Source of the DNA: Harmonia axyridis
Taxonomy: Eukaryota; Arthropoda; Insecta; Coleoptera; Coccinellidae
Direction: 5' to 3'
Length of the DNA stretch: 64,000 bases
Assembly (NCBI RefSeq): GCF_914767665.1
Contig: NC_059501.1
Location: 78,652,798 to 78,716,797, forward strand
Below, piece after piece: positions 34,219-45,162 of the stretch. A program made the position numbers and the translations under genes. The first letter of the stretch is position 1. Every line of letters starts with the position of its first letter. The notes under the pieces were generated by a model, which saw only the letters and a program-made list of their open reading frames with translations, was not told the DNA's origin and made no database searches.

Positions 34219-34323
34219 CACATCATGGGTAGTTTTACTATAACGTAATAGTACTTGTCTTCTCACGTATGATTTATCTGAGTTATTCCAAATTTTCTAA
34301 ACTTCCACTTTTTCCCTTTTCAG

Positions 34324-34506
34324 TCTCACAATGAAGACGAGATCAGCGATGGTGATGACTCAATGAGAGACAACGATGAAGCTGACAGTGCCGAAGAGAA
34401 CCGTATTCCACATAACAGCATCCTTGGAGATAACCACAGCATGCTTGCAGAACATGGAGACGTTTTGTCCAAGCTGAAGATGCAAGTTGGAAGTATCAAA
34501 CCTGGG
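34324..34506 (+). CDS. retn: ARID-family gene (dead ringer/retained type), acidic exon
   Basis: A 183-nt exon (61 codons) preceded by a pyrimidine tract and CAG (TTTTTCCCTTTTCAG) and followed by the donor GTAAGA at 34507. It reads SHNEDEISDGDDSMRDNDEAD, then SAEENRIPHNSILGDNHSML, then AEHGDVLSKLKMQVGSIKPG: acidic, low-complexity, nuclear-protein-like. Entry and exit phase are both 0, matching the exon at 40034. The LSKLKMQV segment and acidic run fit the N-terminal region of dead ringer/retained proteins, DNA-binding regulators of embryonic patterning and neural development. Assignment rests mainly on the downstream exon. No initiator exon is seen upstream in the window. Confidence 0.7.
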
Positions 34507-34838
34507 GTAAGAGAACATTGATCTATCTCTATCATCCCTTCAACCCCTAGCTTATGCCACTAGTAATAAGAGCTATCACGTGCCATCTCAACACGTGTTT
34601 ATTGTGGTCGCGCACCTTTTCAAACCCTAATTTTCTACCTACGTCGACTCTTCAGTTGAGGGTTTGATTTTACGCCTATACCAGGTGTCTATTTCGTGAA
34701 AGTTTGAAGGCCGTGATATTTTATTGCATTCAAAGTGACACAATGGATGACAACTGTTCTTCCACTTAATTTTGGCTTTCGTTATCGGGATTTTGTCGAT
34801 TCTTTCTCATAAAAAACTTACTTTTTATCTTTAGTCCC

Positions 34839-35980
34839 TACAAAATACATAAATGACCAAGCAACTGAATGTATGAAAATGGTTACTTGTTAATTTCTAA
34901 TGTTGGTATTGTTTTTTGTAGATTTTTATGACCTTAAAAGCTGATCGGTAGACTCTGTATAACTTTGTTTCCCAAGTTATAGCGTGTTCAAAGTAGACGT
35001 AACGATAAAAGGTACAAATGTAATATGATAACTTTTGAACCAGAGGACATATTTGAATAGTGTTTTTGCTACTTTGCATTCAAGAGGGCTTTTCTTCATT
35101 GATCACTAAGTTTTTTTCAGGGGAATTTATCGTCTTTACTTATTGAGTTACATGACTAGAAGGAAATCGTTTCAGTTTAGCTGTTTTGCTCATACGATGT
35201 TGTATTTTTATTATTCGTTTATCATTTCGCTATTTTCATTGGAATATTGAAGGCGAAAACTGTCTCTCTGAAGTCTCTCTGCTCTGAAGTGGGCTTCACC
35301 CAGTATAATCGGTTCCAAAGCTGATATGGTAACTTTGTTCCTAATTGATTATTTACTATGGTCATCCATTTAAAGGCTTGTACGGTGTTTCGTGAGATGT
35401 CATCTTAAACATTTTCCAGTAAAGCTGTGCTAGGGTAAGGGTACTTCATGTTCAGTCTATGACGCAAGTATCTTAGAAACCCTTTTAGTTGATGGCAATA
35501 ATAGATGATCCCGATTTAGAGTAGAGAGACTTGCTTGATAGTGTGACATTCAAGACTGTTGTTATTCTATTCTTTCGTCTTTAATATTACGATGATAACA
35601 CCGAAATAATGAACGAATAATAATAAGACATATGTGCAGATCAGCTAAGCAGATACGTTTTCATGAATCATGCATGACTTATAAGTGAAGACGATATACC
35701 TTTACCCCTAAAAACTTTAAAAACTTGGCGATCAATGAAGAATAGCCCTTTTAACTAAAAAGTAGCAAAAAATCTAATCAAATGGATTCCCTGGTTCAAA
35801 AGTTTTGATAATATTACATTTTACCGGGCTACATATTTCTACTTTGAACACCCTATATAACATAGAAACCAGCGTTGAGCAGAGTCTTCTGAATAGCTTG
35901 TCTTATGGTCTATAAAAATCAATACTAATATTTGAAATTAACCATTTTCATACATTCAGGTGCCTGGTCCTTTATGTATA
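34839..35980. mobile_element. Long inverted-repeat (fold-back) element, 1.14 kb
   Basis: The left arm 34839-35110 and right arm 35700-35980 are inverse copies, diverged by substitutions and small indels. Shared blocks include CTGAATGTATGAAAATGGTT, GTGTTCAAAGTAGA, AACTTTTGAACCAG and TTCTTCATTGATC. The 590-bp centre is unmatched and non-coding. Confidence 0.8.
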
Positions 35981-36901
35981 TCGTAGTTAAAAGTCTTATC
36001 TATGAGAATGTCAATAAATGAAATAATATTTTTCTATACTGTCTAATAATCTATTGCACAGAACTATCATGTTTCTTGTAATAGTTTTCAGTTGATTAAT
36101 CTTTCATGAGTCAGCTTATAGAAGTTTTCATAATGTTTTCAAACTAATTAAATTTTTTATTTTTCATTCCAAAATTGATCACACAGCTTTCATCAGCCTT
36201 CGTTATAATTGGAAGCAATATAGCCTCGATACTTATTGAACAGTGCTTCGAATCAAAATGATTTTATGTCTCTCGACTAAATTAATTTCTTCTCTCTATA
36301 CCAGCTTTGTTCCATTGATTCCCAGTTTACGACATTAACGAAATAAAAAAATTCCTCGTAACTAAACCTATAAATATTTGAGAGAAACTAAGAATAGTAC
36401 GATGACGATCTCGATCGATGTACATAAAAGCTATACAGCGATATTGTTAGAAACGGAATCGATGAAATTCAAGCCTTCTTGATCGCAATATCACGCTTTT
36501 TGAATGGGCCACGGTCTTCATCGATTCCGATTTAATAACTTTCTTCCTTTTGCACACGAAACACCGTGAAGAAACGTTTCCTGTTGTGGTCATAACGGCC
36601 TCAATCGATTATTTCTGAAATTTTGCGTTACAATCACGGATCGTTATGTTCAAATTTGTTTTCATTCAAGAGCAAAAGGAGTTAAACTTGGACGCTTTGA
36701 AAAAATTTAATCGACTACGACTACATTAAAATAACACTTATATCCATCCTGCACTAGTGGAATTTTAGAGGCAATTAATAAAGACGTCCAATCAAAGATT
36801 TATAAGTTGACCCTTTGGTGAAACCGAAAAACTTTAGAGAATCTTTTATATGAACAGCAATTATGAAATTTTTCACAACGATATTGAACGTTATAGACTA
36901 A

Positions 36902-37223
36902 CGGCTGGTTTCTGAAAGGCCAATCAACGTAAAATTCAACTTGACAGTTGCCAATTCTATGGTCAAACGTCATTTGGGTTGCTGAAAGTGAGGTTAATTC
37001 ATTTTATTTGAACATTCTACCACAATGTTCAAATATTACTCGTAAATTGTACGTTAAGCGTCATTTTGGGTTTCTAAAACGTATTTTTATTTTCAAGTTA
37101 TAAGCTCCAGATAACATAGATTAGTTAATTTTACACTGTACAACATTGGATTTGACATCGCTGTTAAGTTGAAAGTTGAATCAGTTGAACGAATATTTGA
37201 TCAGTCTTTCAGAAACCAGGGGT
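36902..37223. mobile_element. 322-bp MITE, CTGGTTTCTGAAAG ends
   Basis: Left end CGGCTGGTTTCTGAAAG; right end, inward, ACCCCTGGTTTCTGAAAG. Flanked by TAA on both sides, consistent with a 3-bp (PIF/Harbinger-like) or TA target. No coding content. Confidence 0.65.
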
Positions 37224-37578
37224 TAATCTCTAAACATTACTTGACATTTTCAAGTTTAATTTTTAAATAATCATCTCTAAGAAATTGTGTATCTCATTAT
37301 AATACTTGTTAATAATAATAATTACATTTTATTTTAATTTTAGAAAAATCTTCTATTTGTAGTTAAGAATTTCTAAAAAGTGTTAATACATTTTAGAAAA
37401 TTCAATTCTTAGAACACATTTGAAGGAGAAGCATAAGTTTATTTCCTATCAAAAAATTCTTAGTTACTCTTTACAACTGTACTAAACTTAACTTAGTTAA
37501 CAACACTCGGGTAGATTATTTCATGTTGTACTTATTAACCTAAATTTAATCAAACAAGAGTAAAGTCTGGGACCTAAG

Positions 37579-37596
37579 ATGACAGCTGCTGAACAG
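37579..37596 (+). CDS. Possible alternative first coding exon of the ARID gene
   Basis: ATGACAGCTGCTGAACAG is followed immediately by a strong donor, GTACGT (37597). It encodes MTAAEQ and leaves phase 0, the phase required by the exon at 40034. It would give a protein starting MTAAEQ-EEFDMRQ and skipping the acidic exon. The evidence is only a start codon, phase and donor, which can occur by chance. Confidence 0.2.
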
Positions 37597-38715
37597 GTAC
37601 GTGTTTTTGTTTAGGACAGAATTTTTGCTCCAAATTTTTATTCCAAAAGCATAACGCAAATATATATCAAATATTCTGCTTCAGTATACCAGAAGAGAAT
37701 TAGATATTTCAGTCAAAAACAAAGTATTCTATAAGCGTGAAGAACACTTTTCAGAAGAGGAATTTGGTCGCATTTTGAAACTCAAATTGAGAATAAAAAG
37801 AAATAGATATCAATAGATCAAGACCACAGGCTCTTGAAAAACTATCATTTCAAGCAAAATTTGGTCAGCTCAAGTTCAGCTGATATCGATGAACATCCTT
37901 AACCTTATAGCAGACCTTTAATACTTAGAAAAACTATTCATGAACTACTTGAACCATACAATTACTGAAGTTGATTTGTATTGCAAAGAGGGGCTCAATT
38001 GACGAAAAAGATGTTTGACATACGTAACTTTTGTTTTCCATTTGCTGCCTAGAATTACCGTTGTACTATTTGGTTCTTAGCTCGAAAATTAACAGGAAGA
38101 ACACAATGATTAACAGATGATAGGACCGGTTTTCAAAAAAACTCTTTTTGGCCTTTTGATTGATCTCACAGAGCCCCAAAAGCATCGTATTAGAATCAAG
38201 GTAATATATCAGGCAACAGGAAAGTATAATCATATATGTATATGTATGTATGTTGTTGATTGGCACAATTGTACGAATTACTCTCGAGAACTTTTAGATG
38301 TGAAATGATCATTCGAGAACAAAAATGGTGTAACTCACAATTCATTGAATCAATGTGTTAGCAAAATTCAATAATGCCAAAAGGTTTTGAAGACGAAAAG
38401 GTATATTTGCATCTCTTTTCAATTTTATCCACATTTTTATCTGAATTTTTATATACAGATTCATTTGAAGGGATGTACCTACCCAACTGTTCTAACCTTT
38501 CGGCGTTCTTGCCGATTTTTACTTTCCAAAAAATAATTTTTTTCAACTATTGCTAGAAAATGAGTTACACTACGGGGAACGAACAGAAGAAAATCTTGAT
38601 AAAAAGTAGTCTTGTGTTATATTCATATATATAAATTTATTTGGTAAATGGTGATCTCTGGTTGGTTAATTTCACAATGAAGGAAATAAAAGATGATACC
38701 ACAACAATTATTATA

Positions 38716-39832
38716 CAGGATGGTTCAAATTAAATGTCTAAAACTACAGGAGGTACAGAAAAATGGGTTTTATCCTCTAAACATTCCTGGGGAAATATTC
38801 AAGGAAGCACTGAAGGACATCCAAGAGGGTGTTAACGTGGTGATGTTGAAGAACATAAGATATGCTGACGATATGGTCATGTTTTTATAGACGGGGGAAA
38901 ACCCTCTAAAAAATTAAAGATGCTAACTGGAAGAGAGTCAAGATTATGGCACATGTCTCTAAAAAAGACAAAGGTCATAATAATCTCAAAGACCAACATG
39001 GCTCTAGACGGCCAGTGCATAGAATCAGTGACCAAAATTAAATACTTGGGATGCTAGATAACTGATCATCTAAACCCAGACATCGAAATAAGATCAAGAA
39101 AAGAGTATGCTAGATCAGAATTTGAGCGAATGAAGAGACTTTTATGTAACGTATCGTTGGACATGAAAATATGTAATCTAATAGTTAAATTCTCTATTGC
39201 TCTATATACTCTGTTCTTTTATATGGGATGGACACTCGAGTTCGCAATTCTAAGGCGAATCAAAGTATTCGAAATGTGGGTCTTTCACAGAATGCTCAAG
39301 ATAAAGGACCGAATGAGAGGGAGCTAGACAGTGTTGACGCAGATAGAGAGCTATCAACATCTATATTAAGCATATGATGAAGGAGTCATCAGTATCAATT
39401 GCTTCAGTTGATCATAAGGGACAAAATAGAGGGAACCAGGAATATAGGACCAGGAAGAAGACGACACTTCTGGATGAAGAATATATAAGAGACAGGGATA
39501 AATGTTCAAACGTTGGTTCACACCGCCCAAAAGAATGACGAATTTGCCATGGTTAATTATCGCCAATCTTCTCTAAAAGAAGCACTAAAAGAAGAAGTGT
39601 TGAAAACCTTCAATGTTATAGGGAACTTAATATTTCATTGTATTCCTACCCAAACATTTTTGGAGGTACTGATTTTTTCAAGGTGACAGATTCTATGAAA
39701 AATTTCACTCCAATATTGTTTTTGCTTCACAGCGATAACATTAAGATTGTTGAAGTTATAAGGGTTTGATTGAAAGGGAAAATTGTAATATTCGTTGATT
39801 CTGTAGTTAGACATCGAATTTGAACCACCCTG
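38716..39832. mobile_element. MITE with CAGGRTGGTTCAAATT ends, split by a LINE fragment
   Basis: Left end CAGGATGGTTCAAATTAAATG; right end, inward, CAGGGTGGTTCAAATTCGATG, each next to TA. The left part stops near 38755 and the right part resumes near 39610. Between them lies reverse-transcriptase sequence. Confidence 0.7.
38757..39590 (+). pseudogene. LINE reverse transcriptase C-terminal half, nested
   Basis: The frame to 38890 reads GEIFKEALKDIQEGVNV and NIRYADDMVMFL, the RT catalytic YADD. Further pieces: IKYLGC, then IEIRSRKEYARSEFERMKRL, then ILRRIKVFEMWVFHRMLKIK, then GRRRHFWMKNI and NVQTLVHTAQKNDEF. This is the palm end, thumb and C-terminal tail of an endonuclease-type LINE common in insects. 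Several stops and frameshifts; the 5' half is absent, as expected for a 5'-truncated insertion. Confidence 0.75.
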
Positions 39833-40033
39833 TACACAATTCAAGTAATGATAATTCCCAAAAAACCGGTGAGACCGAAATCTACTCCAAAAATGACAGT
39901 TCTCCATACAACGACCAGAACTACCCAAATTGAACAAAAGTTCTCAGTTCTCGAGAACTGGTATTCGATTCTGCCAATCTTCAAACACAACCCTGCGACC
40001 AGTTCTTTTCTTTAGTTCTCCACTTTGTTCCAG

Positions 40034-40276
40034 GAGGAGTTCGACATGCGTCAGCTAGAACGCCAACTGAACTTCACCAACATGGCACAGTTCCAGGAAC
40101 GTTTCCAAGTACCTGCTCCCTTTCCCTTTCCTCACCCCGCTGCCGCCTTCCTGCCCCCAATGTCGCAGCCTCAGGCCGCCCAGCCCCCATCGTCTGCCTC
40201 CTCTCACTCGTCAGAAGGGAGCGCATCCTCCCAGACCACCTGGTCCTTCGAGGAGCAATTCAAACAGGTGCGTCAG
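40034..40276 (+). CDS. retn: ARID-family gene (dead ringer/retained type), exon entering the ARID domain
   Basis: Acceptor TTTGTTCCAG, then 81 codons in phase 0. EEFDMRQLERQLNFTNMAQF begins a Gln-rich amphipathic stretch. Then comes Pro/Ala-rich VPAPFPFPHPAAAFLPP, a Ser-rich linker, and WSFEEQFKQVRQ. That last block is the start of the extended ARID (eARID) domain of the ARID3 subfamily; insect dead ringer proteins continue with LYE. The exon is markedly GC-richer than its surroundings, as expected for constrained coding DNA. It ends at donor GTAGGT (40277), with a second in-phase donor 9 nt earlier. The remaining ARID exons are not visible in the window. Confidence 0.85.
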
Positions 40277-40282
40277 GTAGGT
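40268..40282 (+). promoter_or_regulatory. retn: Tandem 5' splice sites 9 nt apart
   Basis: AAACAG|GTGCGTCAG|GTAGGT: donors at 40268 and 40277, both after CAG and both in phase 0. Use of the first would end the exon at EEQFKQ; use of the second adds VRQ. Confidence 0.65.
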
Positions 40283-41331
40283 CGTATTGTTGTTGTACAA
40301 ATAGTCTGGTTGGCGACCCGACAAAAGCCTTAAAAAAGTGGCTTTTTGAAGGGTCGCTCGTGCCGGAATGTAGTAGTGGTAGTTTAGTTTTTAGTTTAGT
40401 GCTAGTTTGTTATCTGGAGGATTTTTTACTCCGGGTCTTTGTTATGTTCGATGTAGTTTTGGGTTGTGGGTGGTTTTGTTATGACGATTTGTGTTGGGTT
40501 TGGGTCGGATTGGGTGTTAGATAGAGTTTAGAAATTTATGGGTGTATCGAGTTTTTGCGCTGTCGATTCGTCGTAATTTTTGATATGCAGTGGCGACGGT
40601 TTGGGGCCCTGAAGAACTGTATAATTTAATTAAAATTTATCTACTCCTATTGAATTATGTATTCATTATGCAACCGCTTTTGAACAATTAATAGTATCTT
40701 TTAACAAACAGCGTGAGTTATAATAACTCACTACTATAACTCACTATAATAAATCGGAAAAGATGGATATGTGCTTCTATACTTCTCTGCTTCTATTCGA
40801 TTGGCCGAAAAGGAACATTCCATTATTGTTATTGAGGGGAGGAATGTCCGAAGGAATGTCACTTTAATAATTTTGACGTTTTCAAATTGAGTTGATATCT
40901 AATTATTGGGAATGTTTTGCTGAAGACGATTGATTCAGATAGTGGAGATGAAATATTCTATACACATTACCAAAAGCAAACAGTTAATGTTACCATATAG
41001 AATTACTTGCCCGAAAAATATATAAAGGATTTTACAAAAATTTTCAAGATTGGTGTAGCAGTAAGATCATTAAGTCATCGTTTACAGGGAATTTTTTTGG
41101 TATATTTCAATGCATTTTTATAGGCAACTATTGAGGTTTTTCAATATAGTTCTATCTCTGTACTCTGTACTGAATTCGAGTTAGCCGAAGCTAGTTCAAT
41201 TATGATTGGTGACACTAAGTTCCATCTCTCTTGTACTCGGGATCGAGCACATATGTTTATTTCCCGTTCCTTCTGTCTATATTCCAAGTCTGTATTTGTT
41301 TCTAAGTATTTATTGATATAGTCGTAGATAA
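40283..41331. other. Presumed next ARID-gene intron, no gene seen
   Basis: No ARID continuation is found. 40690-40760 contains short inverted copies of GTGAGTTATAATAACTCAC related to the palindrome at 41332. Confidence 0.4.
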
Positions 41332-41450
41332 AGTATAGTATTCAACTTGCAGTAATGGTCATAACTCACTTGATGAATTACAGCACGAGCCGCAGGCTTC
41401 ATCTGCGTGAGTTATGACCTACATTACCGCTCGTTGAATAATATACTATT
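41332..41450. mobile_element. 119-bp palindromic MITE
   Basis: The arms AGTATAGTATTCAACTTGCAG..CATAACTCAC and the inverse GTGAGTTATG..CGTTGAATAATATACT fold back almost completely. Confidence 0.65.
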
Positions 41451-41841
41451 ATTAAGTGATGAAAATTCATTTCAAATCAAAAATAACATGACAGTAAGTT
41501 TCATTAATTTTTACATTTTTAATAAATCAGTTATTGGGAATGTAAAAAGAAGAAAATGTTCAGCTACACAGTAGCTCCTTCAAATTTTTCATTTTGAATG
41601 AAAACGTAATGATAAATGTAAAATCTTATAATCTATTGTGTAGTGAGACGATTGTAAATTTAAATTTTTGATAACTGAGTTATTATAAAAATGTAAAATC
41701 TGAAGGAGCTATTGTATAGCGAAACAATTGTAATTTATAGAATTAAAAAGTTTGTTTTTTTGATTCAGTGGTTTTCGAGCATTATCCAAGACGAAGTAAT
41801 TTATTAATTGACGATTTTTTTGGGAATTCCTACTGTAATTA

Positions 41842-41982
41842 CGATGGCGTTTTGAGATGGCTTGTTGCGTCACTCTCAATGATCCTGCCAATTCTTGTTG
41901 CGTTTGACACGAGTCTTGACCAAGTAATGCCTCCAATTCTGCATCCTCGAAAACATTTTCTCTTTCACCGCCAGGCATTATT
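41842..41982 (-). pseudogene. mariner fragment (5749 family)
   Basis: Minus frame reads GGERENVFEDAELEALLGQD then SCQTQQELAGSLRVTQQAIS. N-terminal HTH region only, with no ends. Confidence 0.75.
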
Positions 41983-42159
41983 TCGTTTAAATCTACAAAC
42001 GTATCCATATGGTTATGAGAGGTTTCATTATACATTTTATGTTGATAAATTTATCGGCTAATGTTGTATTTTTGTATAATATGTAGTATTTTTGATATTT
42101 CTCATATCGTATCTAGATTTAATGTTGATTATTATTACTTAAATAAGTTAACCCTTGCA

Positions 42160-42250
42160 TTTGGAGCCATTGTGAAGTTTTTCATTAGGAATTATACAAT
42201 TTGAAATAATCATAATGGCAAAACAGTGTGTTCTTTTTTCACATTTTTTT
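42160..42250. repeat. Terminal fragment of the GGCAACACTGTGT MITE family
   Basis: TTTTTCATTAGGAATTATAC then CATAATGGCAAAACAGTGTG. Same family as 45055 and 47915. Confidence 0.5.
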
Positions 42251-43199
42251 ATGTTAGTTTTTCTTCGAAACTGGCTATTTGTTCATTTATTGCCCTGAAA
42301 CCGGTCGAGATATTTAAATGGTAGGTAGTTATTGCGCATTTATCAACATGCTATCGAGAATTTTATGTCCATCATCTAATAATAAGTGATAAACATTTCA
42401 GAAACAAACTAATTCAATCTTTCCGTCAGTTGAACCCTTCAGAAACCGATCGTAGGTACAAATAGCATGAATATAACGTCAGTTATTCCCGTTTTGGGGT
42501 AAATCTCTCATCATCCCTCATCTTGTCACTTTATCGACAATAAAGGGGTGGCCCCATCATCCAGCTATTTTCGGCAACGTCGATCGGAATCGAACACGCG
42601 AAAATCAATTAAAATAGACGGTGCATGTGTCGTGGGGCCCCCCACCACCGTAAATTGATTTAGTGTATGCTACTAGATGATCTCTCGGGGGCCAGGTTCG
42701 CTTCGAAAACACATTAGAAACATATGGGTCCGATAATTAAGCCTTCGGAAACGGTCTAATTTAAAGTTAGATGTATAAATAGAAGACATGGGGGTTGCGA
42801 TGACGATTGCATCGGCAGATAAAGTTCGAGATTATTCATCCTTACGAAATTCCTAGTGCTCGGGTTATTTCCAGGATTTGGGGATACTAAAATTGAAGGA
42901 TTTAGGAGGGTTGGGAAGTTTTAACATATGGTTTGCTATTTTCTACATCTTGCAGGATATCGTTTATCGGGAGAAGGTAAATGAAAGCCAAAATATAGAA
43001 TTTATTTCAGTAAAGTAACGTATGGCTCAAGAGTTTCGACACCAATTCCAAATGTATGAAAAAAATAAAAAAATTCGAGTAGACTTTGAAAAAAAAAGTC
43101 ATTGAATGATTTGTCATTTTAAAGACAGTTCAGTAAACGTTATCAATTGGCTTATGTATTGGAGCAGTTTTTCGACTTCATATTTTGATTGGTCACCCT
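42251..43199. other. Unique, GC-richer block at 42520-42860; no gene
   Basis: Not repeated in the window and without a coding frame. Candidate host regulatory DNA, by composition only. Confidence 0.3.
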
Positions 43200-43400
43200 A
43201 TATACATGGTGTTTCCAAATTAGAAGTGAACATCGGAAGTAGTGTTAGAAACTACTGAAGTAGTAGTTTCTCAATGTTAAATCAAGTTCTTGATAAATAC
43301 TTGACTTGATATTGAAAAACTACTACTTGACTTGAACTTTAGTTTATTTCAAGACAAGCTCAAGTCAACTAGCTTGAATATCAAGTCAAGTGAATCCCTA
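43200..43400. repeat. Repeat-X end plus ACTTGA-rich simple sequence
   Basis: 43200-43243 is the inverse of the repeat end seen at 56800-56838 (GTGTTTCCAAATTAGAAGTG). It is followed by degenerate ACTTGA/TCAAGT repeats that recur at 46685-46745. Confidence 0.55.
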
Positions 43401-43458
43401 GCTGAAATACTGGTATCGCTCTTGAAGGTAACGCCTTGATGAATAAAACCGAAATTTC

Positions 43459-43917
43459 AAGAAAAAATGTGTTGTTACTGGGCCCGTAACTTATTGAACG
43501 AACTCTTACGAGAGACGTCTTCCACATTCCTGCGTCAGGTCCGTTTATAGCCCTGCAGTCTCAAAACTGATCAAAGTAACAAACGGCTGAACTGCACAAG
43601 CGAACAAGGCAGCGCAACGCTATCCGGCATAATTTATTGCCAAGTCTGAATCCACACAATATCTGCAGCAAGCCGTCCGCCACACCGAGACCATGCCCAA
43701 CAATGGTCGCTGGCATTATTTAATAATAATAAATCATCGTCGAGGTCTATAAAATACCAGATTATATTAAACGAAATTATACCGACGCTTCGAAAAAACC
43801 GACCAGTTTTTCGGCTACAAATTAAGCATCGACCAATCAATCTCGCGTCCGAGATTATGATGCACCGGTAATAACAGATTTGGACCAGGTTTATGTTCGC
43901 CTAACCTCCAAAATCGT
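43459..43917. repeat. Segmental duplication, copy 1 (~460 bp)
   Basis: Near-identical to 44231-44690, offset about 772 bp. It starts with the inner edge of a mariner end (AAGAAAAAATGTGTTGTTAC) and then carries unique sequence (CAATATCTGCAGCAAGCCGT, ATCGACCAATCAATCTCGCG). Confidence 0.9.
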
Positions 43918-43971
43918 TAAATATAACATAACTTTAATGGATCGATTGGTTACAGAAATTTAAAAAAAAAG

Positions 43972-44225
43972 TTCTCAAATGCAAAAGAAAATAATTCTCT
44001 GTCATCAAGACTGCTCGTTGTCACAAATCGATGAAAATCATGGACAAATTGAAAGAATTGCGCTTACAACTGCTTGCCCTTCCAGCGTATACTCTTAATC
44101 TGGCCCGCACTGGTTTTTTTGCAGACCTCAAAAGAATACTCTAATGAAGGCAAAGACGAATCTTAGAAGTTACAAGAGCGTTGATGCATCGCTATTGAAG
44201 GTGACGTTTTGACGACTAAATCGAA
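43972..44225 (+). pseudogene. mariner fossil (second lineage) between the duplicated segments
   Basis: CHQDCSLSQIDENHGQIERI in one frame and MKIMDKLKELRLQLL in another: second catalytic region, then a broken ADLKRIL end. Its 3' tail (GCATCGCTATTGAAGG) also sits in front of copy 1 at 43413-43440. Confidence 0.65.
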
Positions 44226-44230
44226 TTTTT

Positions 44231-44690
44231 AAGAAAAAATGTGTTGTTACTGGGCCAGTAACCTATTGAACGAAGTGTTACGAGAGACGTCTTCCACATT
44301 CCTCCGACAGGTCCGTTTATAGCCCTGCAGTCTCAAAACTGATCAAAGTAACAAACGGCTCAACTGCACAAGCGAACAAGGCAGCGCAACGCTATCCGGC
44401 ATAATTTATTGCTAAGTCTGAATCCACACAATATCTGCAGCAAGCCGTCCGCCACACCGAGACCATGCCCAACAATGGTCGCTGGCATTATTTAATAATA
44501 ATAAATCATCGTCGAGGTCTATAAAATACCAGATTATATTAAACGAAATTATACCGACGCTTCGAAAAAAAACCGACCAGTTTTTCGGCTACAAATTAAG
44601 CATCGACCAATCAATCTCGCGTCCGAGATTATGATGCACCGGTAATAACAGATATGGACCGGGTTTATGATCTCCTAACCTTAAAAATCG
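44231..44690. repeat. Segmental duplication, copy 2
   Basis: Second copy of 43459-43917, with a few substitutions and a 2-bp A-run difference (GAAAAAAAACCGACC). Confidence 0.9.
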
Positions 44691-45054
44691 ACCGTAATTC
44701 GTGAACCGATGAAAATACGATCGTTAAAGACGGCGAATGGCATTAACTTAATATTATATCTGGACGCAGTTTCGGCTACGGGCCGCCCTTTGTGCTTTTT
44801 GTGTGCCGGTCGTAAAATCGACGGATGTGCACGTCCTGTATATACGGACTTCCAGGGGATTTCTCGTCTCGGGTTTCGGACTGCTAAATTGTATCGGCCA
44901 GGAGTAATTTATGTCTAGATGGCGGTGTTTCCATGAATCGATCGGGCTGCTGAAGTGCGTGTTATCAAATGGGCAACACACGTCGACACAATGAGAGGCT
45001 TTGGTGAAATATAGGCATTTCATAAATGAATTATTTGACAGTAAGGCGGCAGAT
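44691..45054. other. GC-richer unique sequence, no gene assigned
   Basis: A 69-codon plus frame and a 108-codon minus frame overlap here. Neither shows a domain. Not called. Confidence 0.35.
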
Positions 45055-45160
45055 CTAAAGGGTTTTCCAATAGGAATCATACAATTTTAAATGTTTATAA
45101 TGGCAACACTGTGTCAGTATCCAGTAGGTTATGTCATTTAATTATGTAAAGATATATACG
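45055..45160. repeat. Terminal fragment of the GGCAACACTGTGT MITE family
   Basis: TTTTCCAATAGGAATCATAC then TAATGGCAACACTGTGTCAG. It abuts the Penelope fragment. Confidence 0.55.
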
Positions 45161-45162
45161 CT

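Larger units (their letters stand above)
34507..40033 (+). other. retn: ARID-gene intron, 5.5 kb, repeat-loaded
   Basis: Runs from donor GTAAGA to acceptor TTTGTTCCAG. It holds a long inverted-repeat element (34839-35980), a MITE (36902-37223), a possible alternative first exon (37579-37596), and a MITE with a LINE fragment nested in it (38716-39832). The remainder, including a GC-richer patch at 36480-36760, is unmatched. Confidence 0.65.

Noticed and set aside
44754..45080. 108-codon minus-strand frame
   Set aside because: Overlaps another frame on the plus strand, runs into a MITE end, and has no recognisable domain.
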